A stretch of DNA of 64,000 bases, from the NCBI GenBank assembly GCA_002633005.1, contig NMRA01000219.1, forward strand, positions 230,793 through 294,792, read 5' to 3'. Shown here piece after piece: positions 30,701 through 45,700 of this stretch. Position 1 is the stretch's first letter. The number at the start of each line of letters is the position of its first letter. Under the pieces are notes generated by a model, which was not told the origin of the DNA, made no database searches, and was given only the letters and a program-made list of their open reading frames with translations. A program made the translations under genes and the position numbers. Source of the DNA: Phoronis australis (lineage: Eukaryota; Phoronida; Phoronidae).

Positions 30701-33700
30701 AACAGACTAAGTAAACTTGATCTGATGGCTTGCTTGGTCAACAGGTCTAATATTCGGCGCTCTTGTTGCTCCTGTAATCATTCATTCTTTAATTTATCCT
30801 CTTGCAGATGAAGAGATTGATGGGAAAGCTTTTATCAAATTGACAGAAGATCGGCTTGAGAAAATAGGCATTGAGTAAGTATAAACAGTCAATATACTTG
30901 GTGCTTGATTTTCTGTCTCATTTTTGCTTTGTCTTTGGGAAGATTCTTTGAGTCCAGGAATTTCTTCGTCTTTCTTAAACTTTGCATATTTTTCATCACC
31001 AAAGGAAATCACATTTTCGTCATGAAAAGTGGTTTTCTGAGATCAGCCTCAGTGCGGAATTGAATCTGCAACCTCTACTCTACTGGTGCATGTAAACCAT
31101 ACTTGACGACTGGCAGAATGTCTTAAGTGCATATAGTAGTACAGTCAAAAGCTTTGATCTCAGCCAGTGTTCGACAGAGATAAGGAATTAGCCTACAAGT
31201 TCCACTTTTAAACTTTTTACATTGACATCCTGATCTTCATTATCAGGTTTGGACAAACCTTGTTACCAGTGTTATTCTGAGTGCTCTCAACTTGAGCATT
31301 GATCATTAGGTCACTGACTGTCTAGTTACTTGGTAGGGCTAAAAATTGCAAACCCCTTGCATCATTGTAAAGGCTAATGACACTATTCCACTTGACCCCA
31401 TTTTATTGACTAAGGTCATTCATCCAAACACCACCCAGTCAACTCTTCATATTTCCTCATATTCTGGAATTTGAAACAAGTTGATCCTAAGTATGGCCAG
31501 CTGTCTGAATGTTGCATTGTTTCTTATACTGAAAGTTCATGATTGTGATTTAACTTAGTGTTTCCCCATGTCCAAATGCCATTCTCACCATTCACAAATT
31601 CTTAACATATTGTTGTATGAGTTGGGCAGTCCTTCCTCTGTCCTGATTTAATCCTGTTTAAAATTATTTGCCATCATTTTTTTCTGGTTGATTGAATTTT
31701 CATAAAACTTTGGTTTGACCAAGATGTTGGTCAAATTTGAAATTCCGCCAAGCTCTGAATATTACCGTAAACGTTCGGGTTAACGCCCATGTTCACTTAA
31801 CCGCCCATCCTCTACTTTAGGTGGATTTTCGATTTAACCGCCCACTGCTCGGTTAACCGCCCCTCTGCAATTTTCGAAGATTTCCAGTGAAGCGCCCACC
31901 TCTCGGTTAAGCGCCCATCCCCGACTTTTGAAGATTGATGATTACGCGCCCAGTCCTAAGGCAATGCGCGATTACCCATTTTTGATAAAAATCGATAATA
32001 ACAAATATTGCGACGACAGCGTCGGAGACGGTGGTTTGGCAATGGGAATTATAATGCAAGTAACAAATTATTGTCCTGGGTCATGGATTTGCTTCAAAAT
32101 GTAATACCTTGAATGCTTTGTCACTTTATTTTCTTCCCATGTTCTCAAAACTAAGAGCCCCTCCGGCTTCAATACCTACGATTTCAGCGATGCCATCTGC
32201 CGTGCTAAGTTTCCATCTACAGTGCTCTAGATAAAACATACATTCGAAAAAATAAATCCAGACAAACATGACTTTGTGAATATCGTTTCCACCTACCTTT
32301 TGAGCCCTCCAGATTAATTTTGTTTCTTCATGGGCTAGTTTCAGCGGGAACAAAATCCTTCCCATTCGAGTCGGAAATATCTACGTCGTAGCCTGACTGA
32401 AAATTGGCAGCACTGAGGGAGGGGGTGAATCCCTCGGGCCTAGAGAACATCAAGCCGCGAATTATCAGAACTGAGACTTCACATCGCATTTTCAGGGAAC
32501 GTTGGTTTTTTTAAAGGAGCAGGACGCCCAAGTTCAGTGTCAAATAAACACGCGGTCAGTTTAAACCTACAGTCAAGCTGCTATACTCTTATAGTTATAT
32601 TGTGTACCGTCGCTGTTCTCTTTTGATGTGCGATTTTGGTGTGGTGCACGCACGTGAGTTCCCACGCTCTGGAGTGCAAGTTACCTTGACTGCATATATG
32701 AGTGACAGGTGACTCATATGCGCGTGCTCAACCCGGGAAAGAAGGTCTTGAGAATTTGTTTGCCCCTGTCTCTTGCCATAAAAAACGAGACGCATATTGA
32801 AACAGGCCGTGATATTACTTGCCCCATTTCCAAGGCGCTATTGTTTGCGGGGACATTGCGCGCAAACAGCGGGACCGAACAGTGTCGCAGTACGATATAG
32901 TAGGTGATATTATAATACAATCTTGCATGTAAAATAAAATGTGTTTTTCCACCACAAAATTTGGTAAGTTCACCGTTTAACAATGAATAGAAACATCGCT
33001 GCTTTCTGACGTTTTATCGCATGTATGTATTCCGTGGTCCGTACATTGGAAATTCCAAGTCGCATGTTACGACAAATACAAGATGACCAAAACCTCGGCT
33101 TGCAATTTCAAAATTCAGGTCGCCAATGCGACCTACAGCTCGTTATGCCTAGGGCCGAGTCCCGTTTGCAACAACACCGACTCGGTAAGGATCGACACTT
33201 TGCTCGTTGGAACTTGTCACTAATTTAGTCGTATAACAAACCACTGGTGCCGGTTACCCGAATAATGGGGGCTTCGTTTTCGAATTATTTTTACCGATGC
33301 AGGTACGTGTATGAACTTCTTCTTTCTCAGACTCATCCCATTCATAGTGTTAGTATTTTTTAAAATTAAAATCCTAAGTACTTGGTTTTGAGTAATGCCT
33401 TTGTGGTAACTTTTGATTGACGACGGGTTTATGTCGGCCTACCTCCGGCGGGCGGTCGAAATAAAACAGTCGCAGAACCTTATGTTGAAAATAACATAGA
33501 ATCACGGAGTCTCGAACATAAACATCCCAAACACAAGAAACACCTGAATTAGTTTTTCAAACTTTAATTGCAAATAATTTAAAACTGCTCTCTATCTCAG
33601 AACTGAGTAGTTGACAGCTACACTGTAACACATGACTGCTGTGACCTATGCAGCACGTAAAGCTTGCACGCTGTCACCACGTGGGGATAGTTGCAATCCA

Positions 33701-36700
33701 AGTGGAGCGCTGCGTAGTCACTGGTCGTCTGCGCGCAACAGGGTGTACAGCTCTAACAAGACCGCAGGACGGAACGGGGTATTATTCAGCAATTTTGTAA
33801 ATTTAACTGAAAAGATTAATGTGAGGGCAACAGAACCTTTGTTGGGATCATCCGCTGTTATGACGTTTTTACCGTCATTTGGCGACGTAGCGATAAAGCT
33901 CTGAACTGCTACGCGTTCTAACTGTGTGGGGACTGGGATCATGAGGTGAGATAAATTGCCCTCCCGGTTGTCTGTCGTAATAAGTGCCCATGTTCGGTTA
34001 ACTGTCCACCCGTGATTTCTTGAAATTTCACGTTTAAGCGGCCATGTCTGGTTAACCGCCCTCCCCCGATTTTTGGGTTTGCCAATTTAACCACCCAGGG
34101 CGTTAACCCGAACGTTTACGGTGAAACTTTTCCGTGGTATGAAAGACCTTTAGAATTGATTTTTGATATTTTGCCAATTATCATTAAATGGGTCACGTGG
34201 CAGTCTTTTTGTTGAAATTATACAAAAAATAAAGCTACATTGATGGAAAAATAGCCATATCAATAACATGATCAAATTTTATTTGATATATGTATGAGAT
34301 AAAATCTCAAAAATGCTATCACAATTTTTTAATATTCATTTCGTTATGTGCAGCTTTTAATTTTTTTCATGAAAATCGCCTCATGCAAAAAAGCTTCGTT
34401 TTGGAATTCGAAGCTCAGTACAAATAGTATAGTGTATCTGAAAGTTTCTTGTGAACTCAGTGAGCTATTTCTGAGATGTGTTGTTCTGAAGCTAGCCTTA
34501 TTTTTACATGTTTCAGAAGCCGTACATATCCTTAATGTAGACAAATAATATTGTGACTTGCTTGATTCAGATCACATTCCAGAGCCATTGAGCTAGGCTG
34601 TATATGTGTTATGAATTTACTCACCCTTATCCGTTGCAAATCCAGGACATTGCGAGAAGGCACTGGTAGGGTCATGAGAAAAGGTTTTGTCATCCCTTGC
34701 AGAGATATGCCTTTGTAGTCGCCAAGTCGCCCAAGGCAACTAAGTTTCAAGCTGGATACCAAGTCTTCAAGAATTCTGTTGCCCAGCTGGCAACCTAGCT
34801 TTTTAATTAGTACCGTAATCGTTCGGGTTAATGCCCTGGGCGGTTAAATTGGCGAATCCAAAAAATTGGGGGAGGGCGGTTAACCGAGCAGTGGGCGGTT
34901 AAATCGAAAATCCACCTAAAGTAGGGGATGGGCGGTTAACCGAGAGGTGGGCGCTTAACTGGAAATCTTCAAAAATCGCAGGGGAGCGCTTAACTGGAAA
35001 TCTTCAAAAATCGCAGGGGGGCGCTTAACCGAGCAGTGGGCGGTTAAATCGAAAATCCACTTAAAGTCGGGGATGGGCAGTTAACTGAGCACGGGCGTTA
35101 ACCCGAACGATTACGGTAAGTTGTTTTCTAAACATTCATGCAATCATGTTGACATTTACAAGCGAAGTAACTCGATTGCGCGATCGAGTATTTTCCAGGT
35201 AAACACGTTGAATAGCTTTTCGATAGATCCAGTGTATCATGGGAATACCGCAACTATATTTCAGCAAAGTCGGTATTTTCCTGAAGACAGGAGATTGTTT
35301 AGAGACTACGAGCGAGTATGAATTACCTTAAGCTGTCACACAAAAAGTACAGTCGTGTGTCTTCTACCACAAAGTTTGTGTCAATGAAGTGCTGCTATCG
35401 AACTATACTGTTTTGTCAATGTGTTTTTTGTCAATATTAATTAAGCACATATCTGGAATGACTTATTGATTGCATTTGAATTCTGTTCTTGAAAGGGTGA
35501 TTGACTTTTGACTGGGATGGTTAGGGCAGACCATGTCTGAAGCCAAACTCAGAATATATTAGACTTTTTTTGATGTGTTGGCATGTCCAGATTAGTAAGT
35601 CAATAATCGACATATAGCGATTATGTGAATATTAAGTAGACTGAAAGCTGTCATATGTTTTTAAGAATGGGTTTTGTGTCGAAAATGATCGGCTGGAAAT
35701 CACTCTACAGTGTCCAGTAAGTATCGTGACTTGGTGTTGGTGAATAACAAGTTGCATGATAGGGGCTATGTGAGCTCCAAGGTACGTCATTAGTGCAAAG
35801 GTCACCCATTTATAGAAGTTTTTGTTTTCTCATTCACAAATTGTCAATGAATACAACTGCACTTAGTTTAGCGTAGATGATGTTCAAATAGCATTGTCAT
35901 TTTAGTTCATGCTATACATTAGCATAGTTAGGAGCATGCAATACAAGTGCTGTATACATTTTTAAGGTCTATTTCTGCTATGTGAGTGCTTGTGCCACTG
36001 AAAAGATACTAGTGCTTTCTACATGTTTAATGTTCATGTTATGTAAGAAAATTCTGTCTTCACTTGGCCCTTTCATTCTTACTTAACTGCAGTATGAGCG
36101 GAGCATCGACGTAAACTACGAAGTTAGTTGAGTTCTTAAAGAGGCTTGGAATGCAATCAACTGAGTAAATTGTAATATTAAAAATTTATCTCTGCCACTG
36201 AAATAGAATTCAACCTGCTCATTTTTAGGGTTTGTTCGTAAAGATTTTTAATTTCTGTTCTTATCAAAACATCTTCATTTAGTTTCAAATTTCAAAAAAA
36301 CGATCTGTCAACTGCTCGCCGCTTCGTCAATTTTTCTCCTACAAGCAAAGCATTTCTTAATGTGCTATGGCAAGACATAGACTAGCACATAATTGATTTA
36401 AAGGAAAATGTAACGTTTGACCTCAAGTAACTTCAAGCAACTGATAGAGCGCATGCTCTCATTTATCATATGTGGGAGGGAGATTAGAATTACTCTGCAC
36501 TAGACGTTACAAGATAGTACTCCTGGTCAGGAATTGTTTAAAAGATATTTTTGACGAGCTTTCGCATTCCATGCCACTTTAAATTAGGGGCATTGCATGA
36601 AAAGGTCCCTAGTAAGGTCGCCTTTCATAGATTTGCTGCTGTTATTGTCATAGTTTGGTAAGTGTGCTACTTACTGTTTTTCAGCACCATGGGAAAACGG

Positions 36701-39700
36701 CTGACTATTGTTGATATTATCAATTTACTTAAGTCTACTACAGAAGTACCAGAGCAGCCCATGTCGCCAATATCAACGGAGACCAAGGTAGAACTTTTCC
36801 GTTAAATCTCACTAATGTCTGACAAGTTTGCCATCATAATTGACATGTTATTTTTCAAGGCCGACAATTTTCCAAAACATTGTCTTCTAAAGATGGTTAC
36901 CGTAGCTGTGATTCAGAAGTTGACCATAGAAAAGCCTAATTTTTCTGCTACACTTGTATAAAAAAATCAGAAAATAAAATTTCATTTGTCTGCCATATTG
37001 TGTTCTAAATTAGTGAGATTTAACCTTAGTATGTTATGAAGAGCTTGTCTGCCATGGAAGTGTTGTCGTATTGGGCCAGTCACTAGACTGCAAGAGTAAA
37101 TAATTCTTGTTAGAATTCGTGAATAAATCAACTACCAGGTATTTAATTTTTACACAGGCACGAACAGTGCAATGGTTATGTTCACTGCTAGATTCATTCA
37201 GATTGTACACACAATAAATGTAGCAAGAATGAATGAGAAATTGTAGTTGTAGTTTATAAATTGAAAATTAATTTCTTTTCTTGTACTGTACTTACAAGCT
37301 TCTACAGCATTCTTACTGAGCAATAATTTTGTGCGTTGTTTGTGGCGTAATCTTTCCATTTGCTGAGCATGTCGCTATCAGTTTTACCTCAACTGAATAA
37401 AAGCAAGTCAACTTAAGAGATTTGAGTTTGAAAACGAATGTTGTAGTCCAAATTTCAGTTGAATTTGACTATTTTTGCAGGTGTTCAATGACAGTATTCA
37501 TGGTCATATTGAGCTGCACCCATTGTGTGTGAAGATTATTGACACGCCACAGTTCCAGAGATTACGGTATCTCCGCCAGCTGGGAGGTGCTTATTTTGTC
37601 TTCCCTGGTGCTTCACACAACAGATTTGAACATTCTCTTGGGTGAGTCAAACTAACCTTGTCTTTCCCCTCCTCACGTACATACGCGCATGCTAAAGTGA
37701 GGGCATTATTCTGTTATCTTCATCTGCCCATCTGCCCATCTGCCTGTCCAGTATTTGGCTGTATCTCAAAATCCACCTCATGAAATTATGAAACTATGGT
37801 ACAGAAGTTGAACATGGTCAAGCGTTACGTTGGTGCTACGTTTCTTTGATGGAAAAAATGAGAAAATAAAATTTCACTTTTCCACCATGTCTTCTGTCCT
37901 AAATTGGTGACGTTTTACTGGACTGTGTGTTCTTGTGACTGGGTGCTCTTGTGACTGTGTGCTCTTGAGACTGTGTGCTCTTGAGACTATGTGCTCTTGT
38001 GACTGTGTGCTCTTGTGTCTGTGTGCTCTTGCGACTGTGTGCTTTTGTGACTGTGTGCTTTTGTGACTGTGTGCTCTTGTGACTGTGTGCTCTTGTCTGT
38101 GTGCTCTTGTCTGTGTACTCTTGTGACTGTGTGCTCTTGTCTGTGTGCTCTTCTGACTGTGTGCTCTTCTGACTGTGTGCTCTTCTGACTGTGTGCTCTT
38201 CTGACTATGTGCTCTTCTGTCTGTTTTCTTTGTGTCTGTCTCAATATTTACCAAGTTCTTGGATGGATCTGTACAGAATTTGGAATAACTGTGAAATTGA
38301 TTTATGGTTGAATGCAACTACTCTGGAAATATTTGGAAAAATGAAGACTCCTTATATCTGTGTTGTTTGCAGTGCCCGCAGTGGGTGTTTGTCAATACTC
38401 TGCATTACTCTTGTTTATTTGTGTGAGTACACCAGGCAATTTAATCTTGATTCTGCAAAAAGAGGATGCTTTTTGGATCATGTCTGCCTTTGCTAGAAAC
38501 TGGCTTTAGTGGTAAATTTACAAAGTGCCATGCATGTTCTACTTATTGTCTACACCCGAAGTGTCCATATTTTCACTTGATATGTGCCCATGCTTTTCCT
38601 ACTCTGCGTGCAGAATTTACATGACTGAGACTTCCGTAAAAGTGCCTGTGTGAATACTCAAAAACCTCAAAATTATAGTTACCAAATGGTATGCGACTTC
38701 TATACCTTTGATAAGCAATCAGTCAGTTTCAACAAAACTGCCTTATTTGTGTTTTGTTTGTTTAATTGTTGCATGTGATCTACTGTCCTACATCAGTGTA
38801 GCTTCCAGGGCATTAAACCTGATCAACTGTTTGGGGTGACCACCTACTAAGTGTGCTCAGATTAACATTCACTCACTGATTTTTACCTTCGTCAGTTTTT
38901 GTGCCCTTGAGAGTAACACAGAATGTGTATTGTGGTTCACAACAAAATGTCAAGCTCTTTATGTCGCAGTGTATTGTGCAGCTGCCGGCGCTGTTGAAGC
39001 TGCTATTAATTCCTAGCTTTGAAAAAATGCACAATGTTGTGAAATTAGATTGCAATTAAATCCATTGAAATCTCACCAATTTTGGGCAAAAGTAATTGCC
39101 AAAATTAACCTTTTTTATTTTTCAAAGGCTTATTACTATTATTGGGAATATTCAAATTTCTCAAAACATTGCCTTGGAGGTAGGTATGGTATTGAACTTT
39201 AAAATGAAAAAAATGTTTGGTGGCTTTCCTTTTGGGAAAAAATGGAAAATCACTTGTCTACCATATTGTTTCTCAAATAGGTAAGATTTTACTGTACATT
39301 CATTCAGCGAGTATTTCTTTTGATAGCTGTGTCAAACTTTCAGTGTTTGCCATCTGGCTGGTCGACTTGTCACTGCTCTACGCGATAGACAGCCCGAGTT
39401 GAACATCACGGACCAGGACATACTGTGTGTTCAGATTGCAGGCTTGTGCCACGACCTAGGCCATGGACCATTTTCACATATGTTTGATGGCAACTTTATA
39501 CCGATGGCTGAGCCCAAGTCAACTTGGAAAGTAAGTGTGTTTGATTTTTATATTTATACCTCGTCAGTGGACAACAAACAACATTTTTGTAAATTTATTA
39601 GCTGTATGTTTTATTACGAAACTAATAGATGGCACTGCTGCAGATGTTGGAAAAATAAATTGCTTTCAACTGAGTCTTGATCTAAACATCAAGTTGCAGT

Positions 39701-42700
39701 AAATCACAGTAACAATACTGGTCCATTTTTGTACGTTATTGCAGAGATACTTGATTGCATTTCTCGTGACTCTTTACTTGTCCTTGTAGACCAAGTCCTG
39801 GAGGCGCGACTGGTTGAAGATCTGTTTCCTTTTTCGTATCATAAATGAGCAAAAGAACTTTGTGACCCTCAAAAATGAGCATGTAGTTACCTGTTGTTAA
39901 AGTGTGTTTTGAGTTGGGCATATCATCATAATACATTGACCTTAAATATTGAACTCAATGGTCTCTCTTTTTCGTAATGAGATGCTGACAAATGTTGTAT
40001 GTGCTTCGTTTCGTTTTCCATCATTTTAGCACGAAGACGCATCAGTCAAAATGTTTGACTATCTTGTGGATGATAATGGTCTGGTCTGTGAATTTGAAAA
40101 GTATGATCTCAAGGAAAATGACCTTGTTTTTATCAAAGAACAAGTTGCTGGACCGCTAAATAAGAATATGTCTCAAAATGTAAGTTTATCTTGAATGATA
40201 CAGACTAATCATGCTCTTAGCTAAATTTCACTAAGCTTGATTAAGCTTACGGTAAAAATTCTTCAGTTTGGGACACAATAATGCGGACATGTGTAATTTC
40301 ATTATGTCAAATTTCTCAACAAAAATAACTTTTCAGAAAAAATTACTTTGCTTTTAGCATGGTTTGTACAGTGTAGCTATTACGAACGTAACAACATTTG
40401 GTAATATTATGAGCATTTGCAGCTGTGTGGTGAGCCTTGGAAAAATAGAAACATGGCAATTTAGCAATTCGTTTTTGTCCCAATTTTAGGGTTGGCTAAT
40501 CCTAATAATTTCTGAAGTATTTCCTTGAGTCACAGATGGATTGGATGTTTTTATTGGTAACTGAAATGGAATTCTGTCCTGGTAAGAAATATTTCGAAAC
40601 CGAATTTACGAGAGAAAAAGACCCAAATCGATTTTCATTTTTAGGCAATTAAACAGGACGAAGGTTGGCTTTAATTGGTATCTGTGATTTTGTTCTTGTA
40701 TGTAAGCTCTTCTTCTCTGTAACAGCAGCCTCACCCTTGGTGAGATGCATGCTCCTTCGAAAGCATGCTTTAAAAGTAGTCCATATTAACACACAGTATC
40801 TGATTTTTTTCCAGTGCTGGGAGTACCGAGGAAGAGGGCCTGAAAAAAGCTTCTTGTACGAGGTAAGTAGTGACAGCCTTACAGTTATGTATTAGTGATT
40901 GTATATAATAAACCAAAGATTTATTTCACCTTGTTTTGCTGGCTGAAAATGAAAAATGGATTACCGTATTCGCCCTAATAAGCGCCCATGCCTCTGTAAG
41001 CACCCCCCACGCATTTTCAGACTGCTAAAATAAGCGCCCAGCCCATGAATGTGTGTATGCAGAAAATGCCTTACCTACAGTTCTAAAATTCTACAGTAAC
41101 ATCTTCAATTTATCAAAAAGATCAGACAGTCCTGAAAAAATTATTGTGCGCAGAATTTCTAGAGCACGGGCCTCACCGCTTTGTCTGTATTTAGCCATGA
41201 CTAGACACTTCAAACCTACACTGTGCTTCAAAAAGAACACAAAAGCTTTGCTGATCTAGCAGAAAACGTGTCCCATTATGGTCTGGCCTTTCAGACCAGA
41301 TGCAGAGTACCTGTCAACGGGATTGTATTTTATCTTTCCCGAACAGATCTTCTTTCTCAATAGGAATCCAAATTCCTTTGTACACGTGAAAAATCGTGAA
41401 TCGAAGACAAATAAACAAACTTGACCACCAAGTGTTAAAAGCACATGGTCAGAAAGCGCGCGCTACATACGTGTACCTGTCATCACAGACATTAGTCTTC
41501 GGGAAGTATCTATTCATGATACGGGTAGCATAGCTTCGGCAAGAAATAAATATTGGCACTAATTTCTGAAAGTTTCTAATACCGTACAAAACTTGTGTGT
41601 TATTTTTAAGAGGAATTATTTAATTAATCATAATTGGTGTTTTTAAAGTCAAATATCTGATGTCACAATTTATTATCCAGTTTGTAACACACCTGACAAT
41701 GTTCTGTCTTGTACAAGTTATACTTTGGGCCTATGGCCATATGTATATATTTCAATAAATGGCTACTAAAGTCTAAAATGACCCACTGATAGCAAACACT
41801 TCTGCACCCTTACACCCGAATCTCCTGAAAAATAACTGTTAGACTGTCACGCATCCAGTCACCCGGCGACTCAGTGACATTTAATTTCATCCTTACCGAG
41901 ACAGATCTCAAATGTTTTTACCAGATGAGACCAGCAAGACTTGCTTACTGCTTATGTTAATTTCATTACATTGTGTTTACTCTGACAAATGATTTCTGAT
42001 GACACGCATGCGCTCACTCACTCACACACAACACACGCAGACGAACTTCAAAACAAATGTCACGTGACAACAACATGTGTGTTCGTTCATAAATTTTTCT
42101 CATGTAGCGGGGTACTATTTAGCACAGATTTGGACTTAATCTGCGGTTAATCTCGACTCCACAGGAACTTAAAAATCTCAGGGACGCTATTTGGAAAACT
42201 TAAGGAGGATTTCAGGTAATTTGTTGAGTCGAAACTGTATTTTTATTCAAGAATTCAAGTTGCCCTATCGACGATTGTGAGGCAGCGACGCATCAGCCGG
42301 CGAGGTTTTCAGTGAAAAATGATCATAATTAAACTACGAAGTTTAATAGCAATGCAGCACAATTTTGTAGAAAGTCTGTCATAGATTACAGATACATTAC
42401 AGAGGGTAAATTTGATGAATTCTAGCTTCCGATTTCACCTGTTTCGGAGACCAGATTCCAACTGCTTTAGGCTGCAATAAGCGCTCCCCCAGAAATGAAT
42501 TTTTGTAAGCGACCTGGGTGCTTATTCTGGTGAACACAGTAGGTCTTTTACTCTCCTAATTTTAGTCTCACAACTGTCTTTACTGTGATAGGGTTCTCTA
42601 TCAGTTTCTAATAAGAAAATCAAAATTGTCAGTGACTCAAGAAAACGCTTTAGACTTCATTGGTGTTGGCCAACCCTCAAATTGCAGATTTCAAAATGGC

Positions 42701-45700
42701 ACTTGTTAAGTACTAGGTAACAGAAATGGAATCCTATCGCAATAAAATATCAGACCAATCTAATTCGGTTTACATTTTTTAGCCAGTTAAACATGGCGAA
42801 ATGAAGCTTTAAGTGAAAGCTTGTGAACAACTGGTTCTCGCTTTCAGGTGTGTTCAGGTCGTCCTTAAAGTATTTTTGTTTGTCGTCGCCTTACCCTCGA
42901 TGTTTTATTTTCCACTTTTCATTATCTGGGTAAGCTCATTTCTGTTATATATCAAATTAATATGTGGAAAATTAAATGAAAATTTTTGTATTGCTTCACT
43001 GTGTCACTGTAAAGGCAAACAATCAAGCGTTGTTGCACAATACTGTCCGATAAGCATTTCAACATTTTTGTACACTTTCGAAGTAGAGGGCAATTGAAAA
43101 AAGCATACATTTTGTTCACTCTTAAAAATGGCAATACTTGTGAAGAGTCCCTAAGGAACAATTTGGAAAATAGTCTAAAATCAAAGAATTTTTTGACAGA
43201 AAGATGCCACTAGCTGCTTTGAGGCTTAGATTAGATGGTTGTTCACACTTCAAAGTGTTTATCATCTTGTAAAAATGTCTGTTTTCTTTGTACGAGGTGG
43301 TGGCTAACAAGAGAAATGGTATTGATGTGGACAAGTGGGACTACTTTGCACGTGATTGCCACCATTTGGGAATTAAGAGCAGCGTTGACCACTACCGCTT
43401 CATTAGATATGCGCGAGTGATCAAGGTCGAAGGTCAACTGCAGATATGCACTCGTGATAAGGTTGGCTTGCCATTGTTATTATTGCAAACCTCAATAATT
43501 ATAATTTGAAAGTGATTGAATTGGTGGAAACTCTATTAATGTTGACTGGTATGGGTGCTACACTTGTTTGAAAAGATTCAGGTGTTGCTAGCTTTTGCCA
43601 TAGGGTCATGATCATTGATAGCGTTTTTTGTCTTAATGGGATCAATCTGCTCTAAACTCGTGAACAAGTCCAGATTACTAGTCTTCATTTAATATTTTAA
43701 TGTGCATATAGTAAGTGAATTTATCACTTGTTAATACCGTCTAGTCGTTAGATATGCAATCAAAACATGACATGTCATAGACAAGAGAGGGACACATTTT
43801 ACCTATCAAAATTTTTTGTTCCTCGGTCTTTCCGTAGGAGGCACAGAATGTCTATGACATGTTTTGGACACGTCATTGTCTGCATCGCAGAGCCTATCAG
43901 CACCACGTATCTAAGGTTATTGAAATAATGTGAGTATTAGGAGAGATGTGATGTTTTCTACAACTAGAGGTTAGAGACCATATGCAGACCAGTCTTCGCT
44001 CGTCTGCTCATTTCTTAGGCAAAAAGAAAATTTCTACCTTCAGCTTTTGGGGTAAGCCAGTAATGTATTGATACACATTTGCTGTCAACAGTGTCTCAAA
44101 ACTTTTGTATTTACCTCAGTGCTGAAGCTTAATCACATTTTCACAAAGAGCAAGTGAGTTTGCTTTTGCTGCTTTGCACATCTTCCTTTCTTGCTTTTCT
44201 CCTAAGTGTGGATTGGCAAGTGTGTAACTTTTCTACCGGTCAGTCTCATGAAGTGTTTGTTTACAATTTAACAGAAAAGGTTGGTGTTTCTACATTGATG
44301 ATCTGAGATTTGAGACTTGCCAAATTTCTTACACATATTGAATCTTCATCTCATGTCATCCTGTGGCAGGAGCTGCTGTGGAGAGCCTCTGCTGGGAAGC
44401 AGTGTGACTCAACAGACTGCCTCACCAAACTGTATTTGATAAATACGTAAACAGAGTAAGTACTCTCTGGGTACACTTAGCAAGATGCAAACACTTACAA
44501 CTTGTCATGCAGTGAAGCCTTTTTCGTTGTTTAGAGATTAGTGACTAGTGTGCTTCAGGTCTGCCTGTGCTCTCATCCTCAGTTGATGTTAGCTTTTGAC
44601 CTCTGTGGGAAATTGTGTGACTTGGCATCTTGCTGGTTTGAATAGTTGCTGATGTGGCAATTGGTGGAGTTTGGTTTTCATATAGCTCAGATGAGAATTC
44701 GGGAAAATAGCTTAACCTGTTGTCAATGTTGAGTCCATGCAGTCACCAAATATCGTGCATATTTCCCACAGTGGTTAATGTAACTGTGTTTTGTTNCAGC
44801 TTGGCTTTAAAGTGGCCATGTGGCATGAATTATGTAAATATTCCAATGAGTCTGGCCAAAACACATATCAAGTTCAGCTTTTGACCTTTGAGGTCAAAGT
44901 TCACTTTATGTGTCTGTATGAAAACCGCAAAGGTAACCATGCTCGTTGCGAATATTCACATAATCCTGACCAGATGGCACCTTTAAAAAAACAGTTAATG
45001 TTGTGGCTTTTAATCTGTAGGAGGCAGGTAATGTCTATGACCTGTTCTATACTCGTCACGCCTTGCACAGAAAGGTGTATCAACATAATATCAAACTTGT
45101 GATCGAATACATGTGAGTATTTCTGACTCCTTGTTTGTCCCCATGGTGGTGTTGGTTTCAACGTAAATATTTGTCCTGCACAAGTTAGTTTAGAGGCACT
45201 CACTCCTTGCTATGCTATTTCGTGTCCATCGTTTGAGCACCGAATGATCTTTTTTCTTGCATTGTGTAAAGTAATTAACTCTAAAACAACAGGAGATGAT
45301 TAAGAAACTGTTGTACAGTAATGCTTTCAAACTGTAGGAAATTTCATAGTGTTACATCTCTGATGAATGACTGCTCATTAAAATTGGGCATTGTTTGATG
45401 CGTATTTTTTCCAAGGTCACATGCAGAGTTCCATTATTAAATAAAAATCCTTCATTATCTACATAATGTTGCAAGTCAACAGTGTCAGTCATGCTGTCTT
45501 TTACATTTTCATGCGCCCACATATTTATATGTGTGCTCATGCCGTCATCTCCGTGCGTACGTCTGGTGTCCACCCAGTGTCCAGCGTCCATTGCTGTATC
45601 TCCAAAACCCCTGGATGCATGTTCAAAGCCGGAACTCGATCGCTGGACCTTCTGCTAACCATAGCGCGCTGACCAGACTTAAAAATATTTGCGATATACA

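Noticed and set aside
37874-38317. Long His/Thr/Gln-repeat ORFs on the minus strand
   Set aside because: They are translations of a 16-bp minisatellite inside a SAMHD1 intron; every frame is open by composition.
39399-39680. Separate HD-domain protein (93 codons)
   Set aside because: It is SAMHD1 exon 5 read on into its intron.
44389-44450. Exon-like segment (CAG, then GAGCTGCTGTGG..., then GTAAAC/GTAAGT) between exons 9a and 9b, a possible third alternative exon
   Set aside because: Its translation shows no similarity to the SAMHD1 segment and a stop follows near the donor; probably chance or an unrelated repeat.
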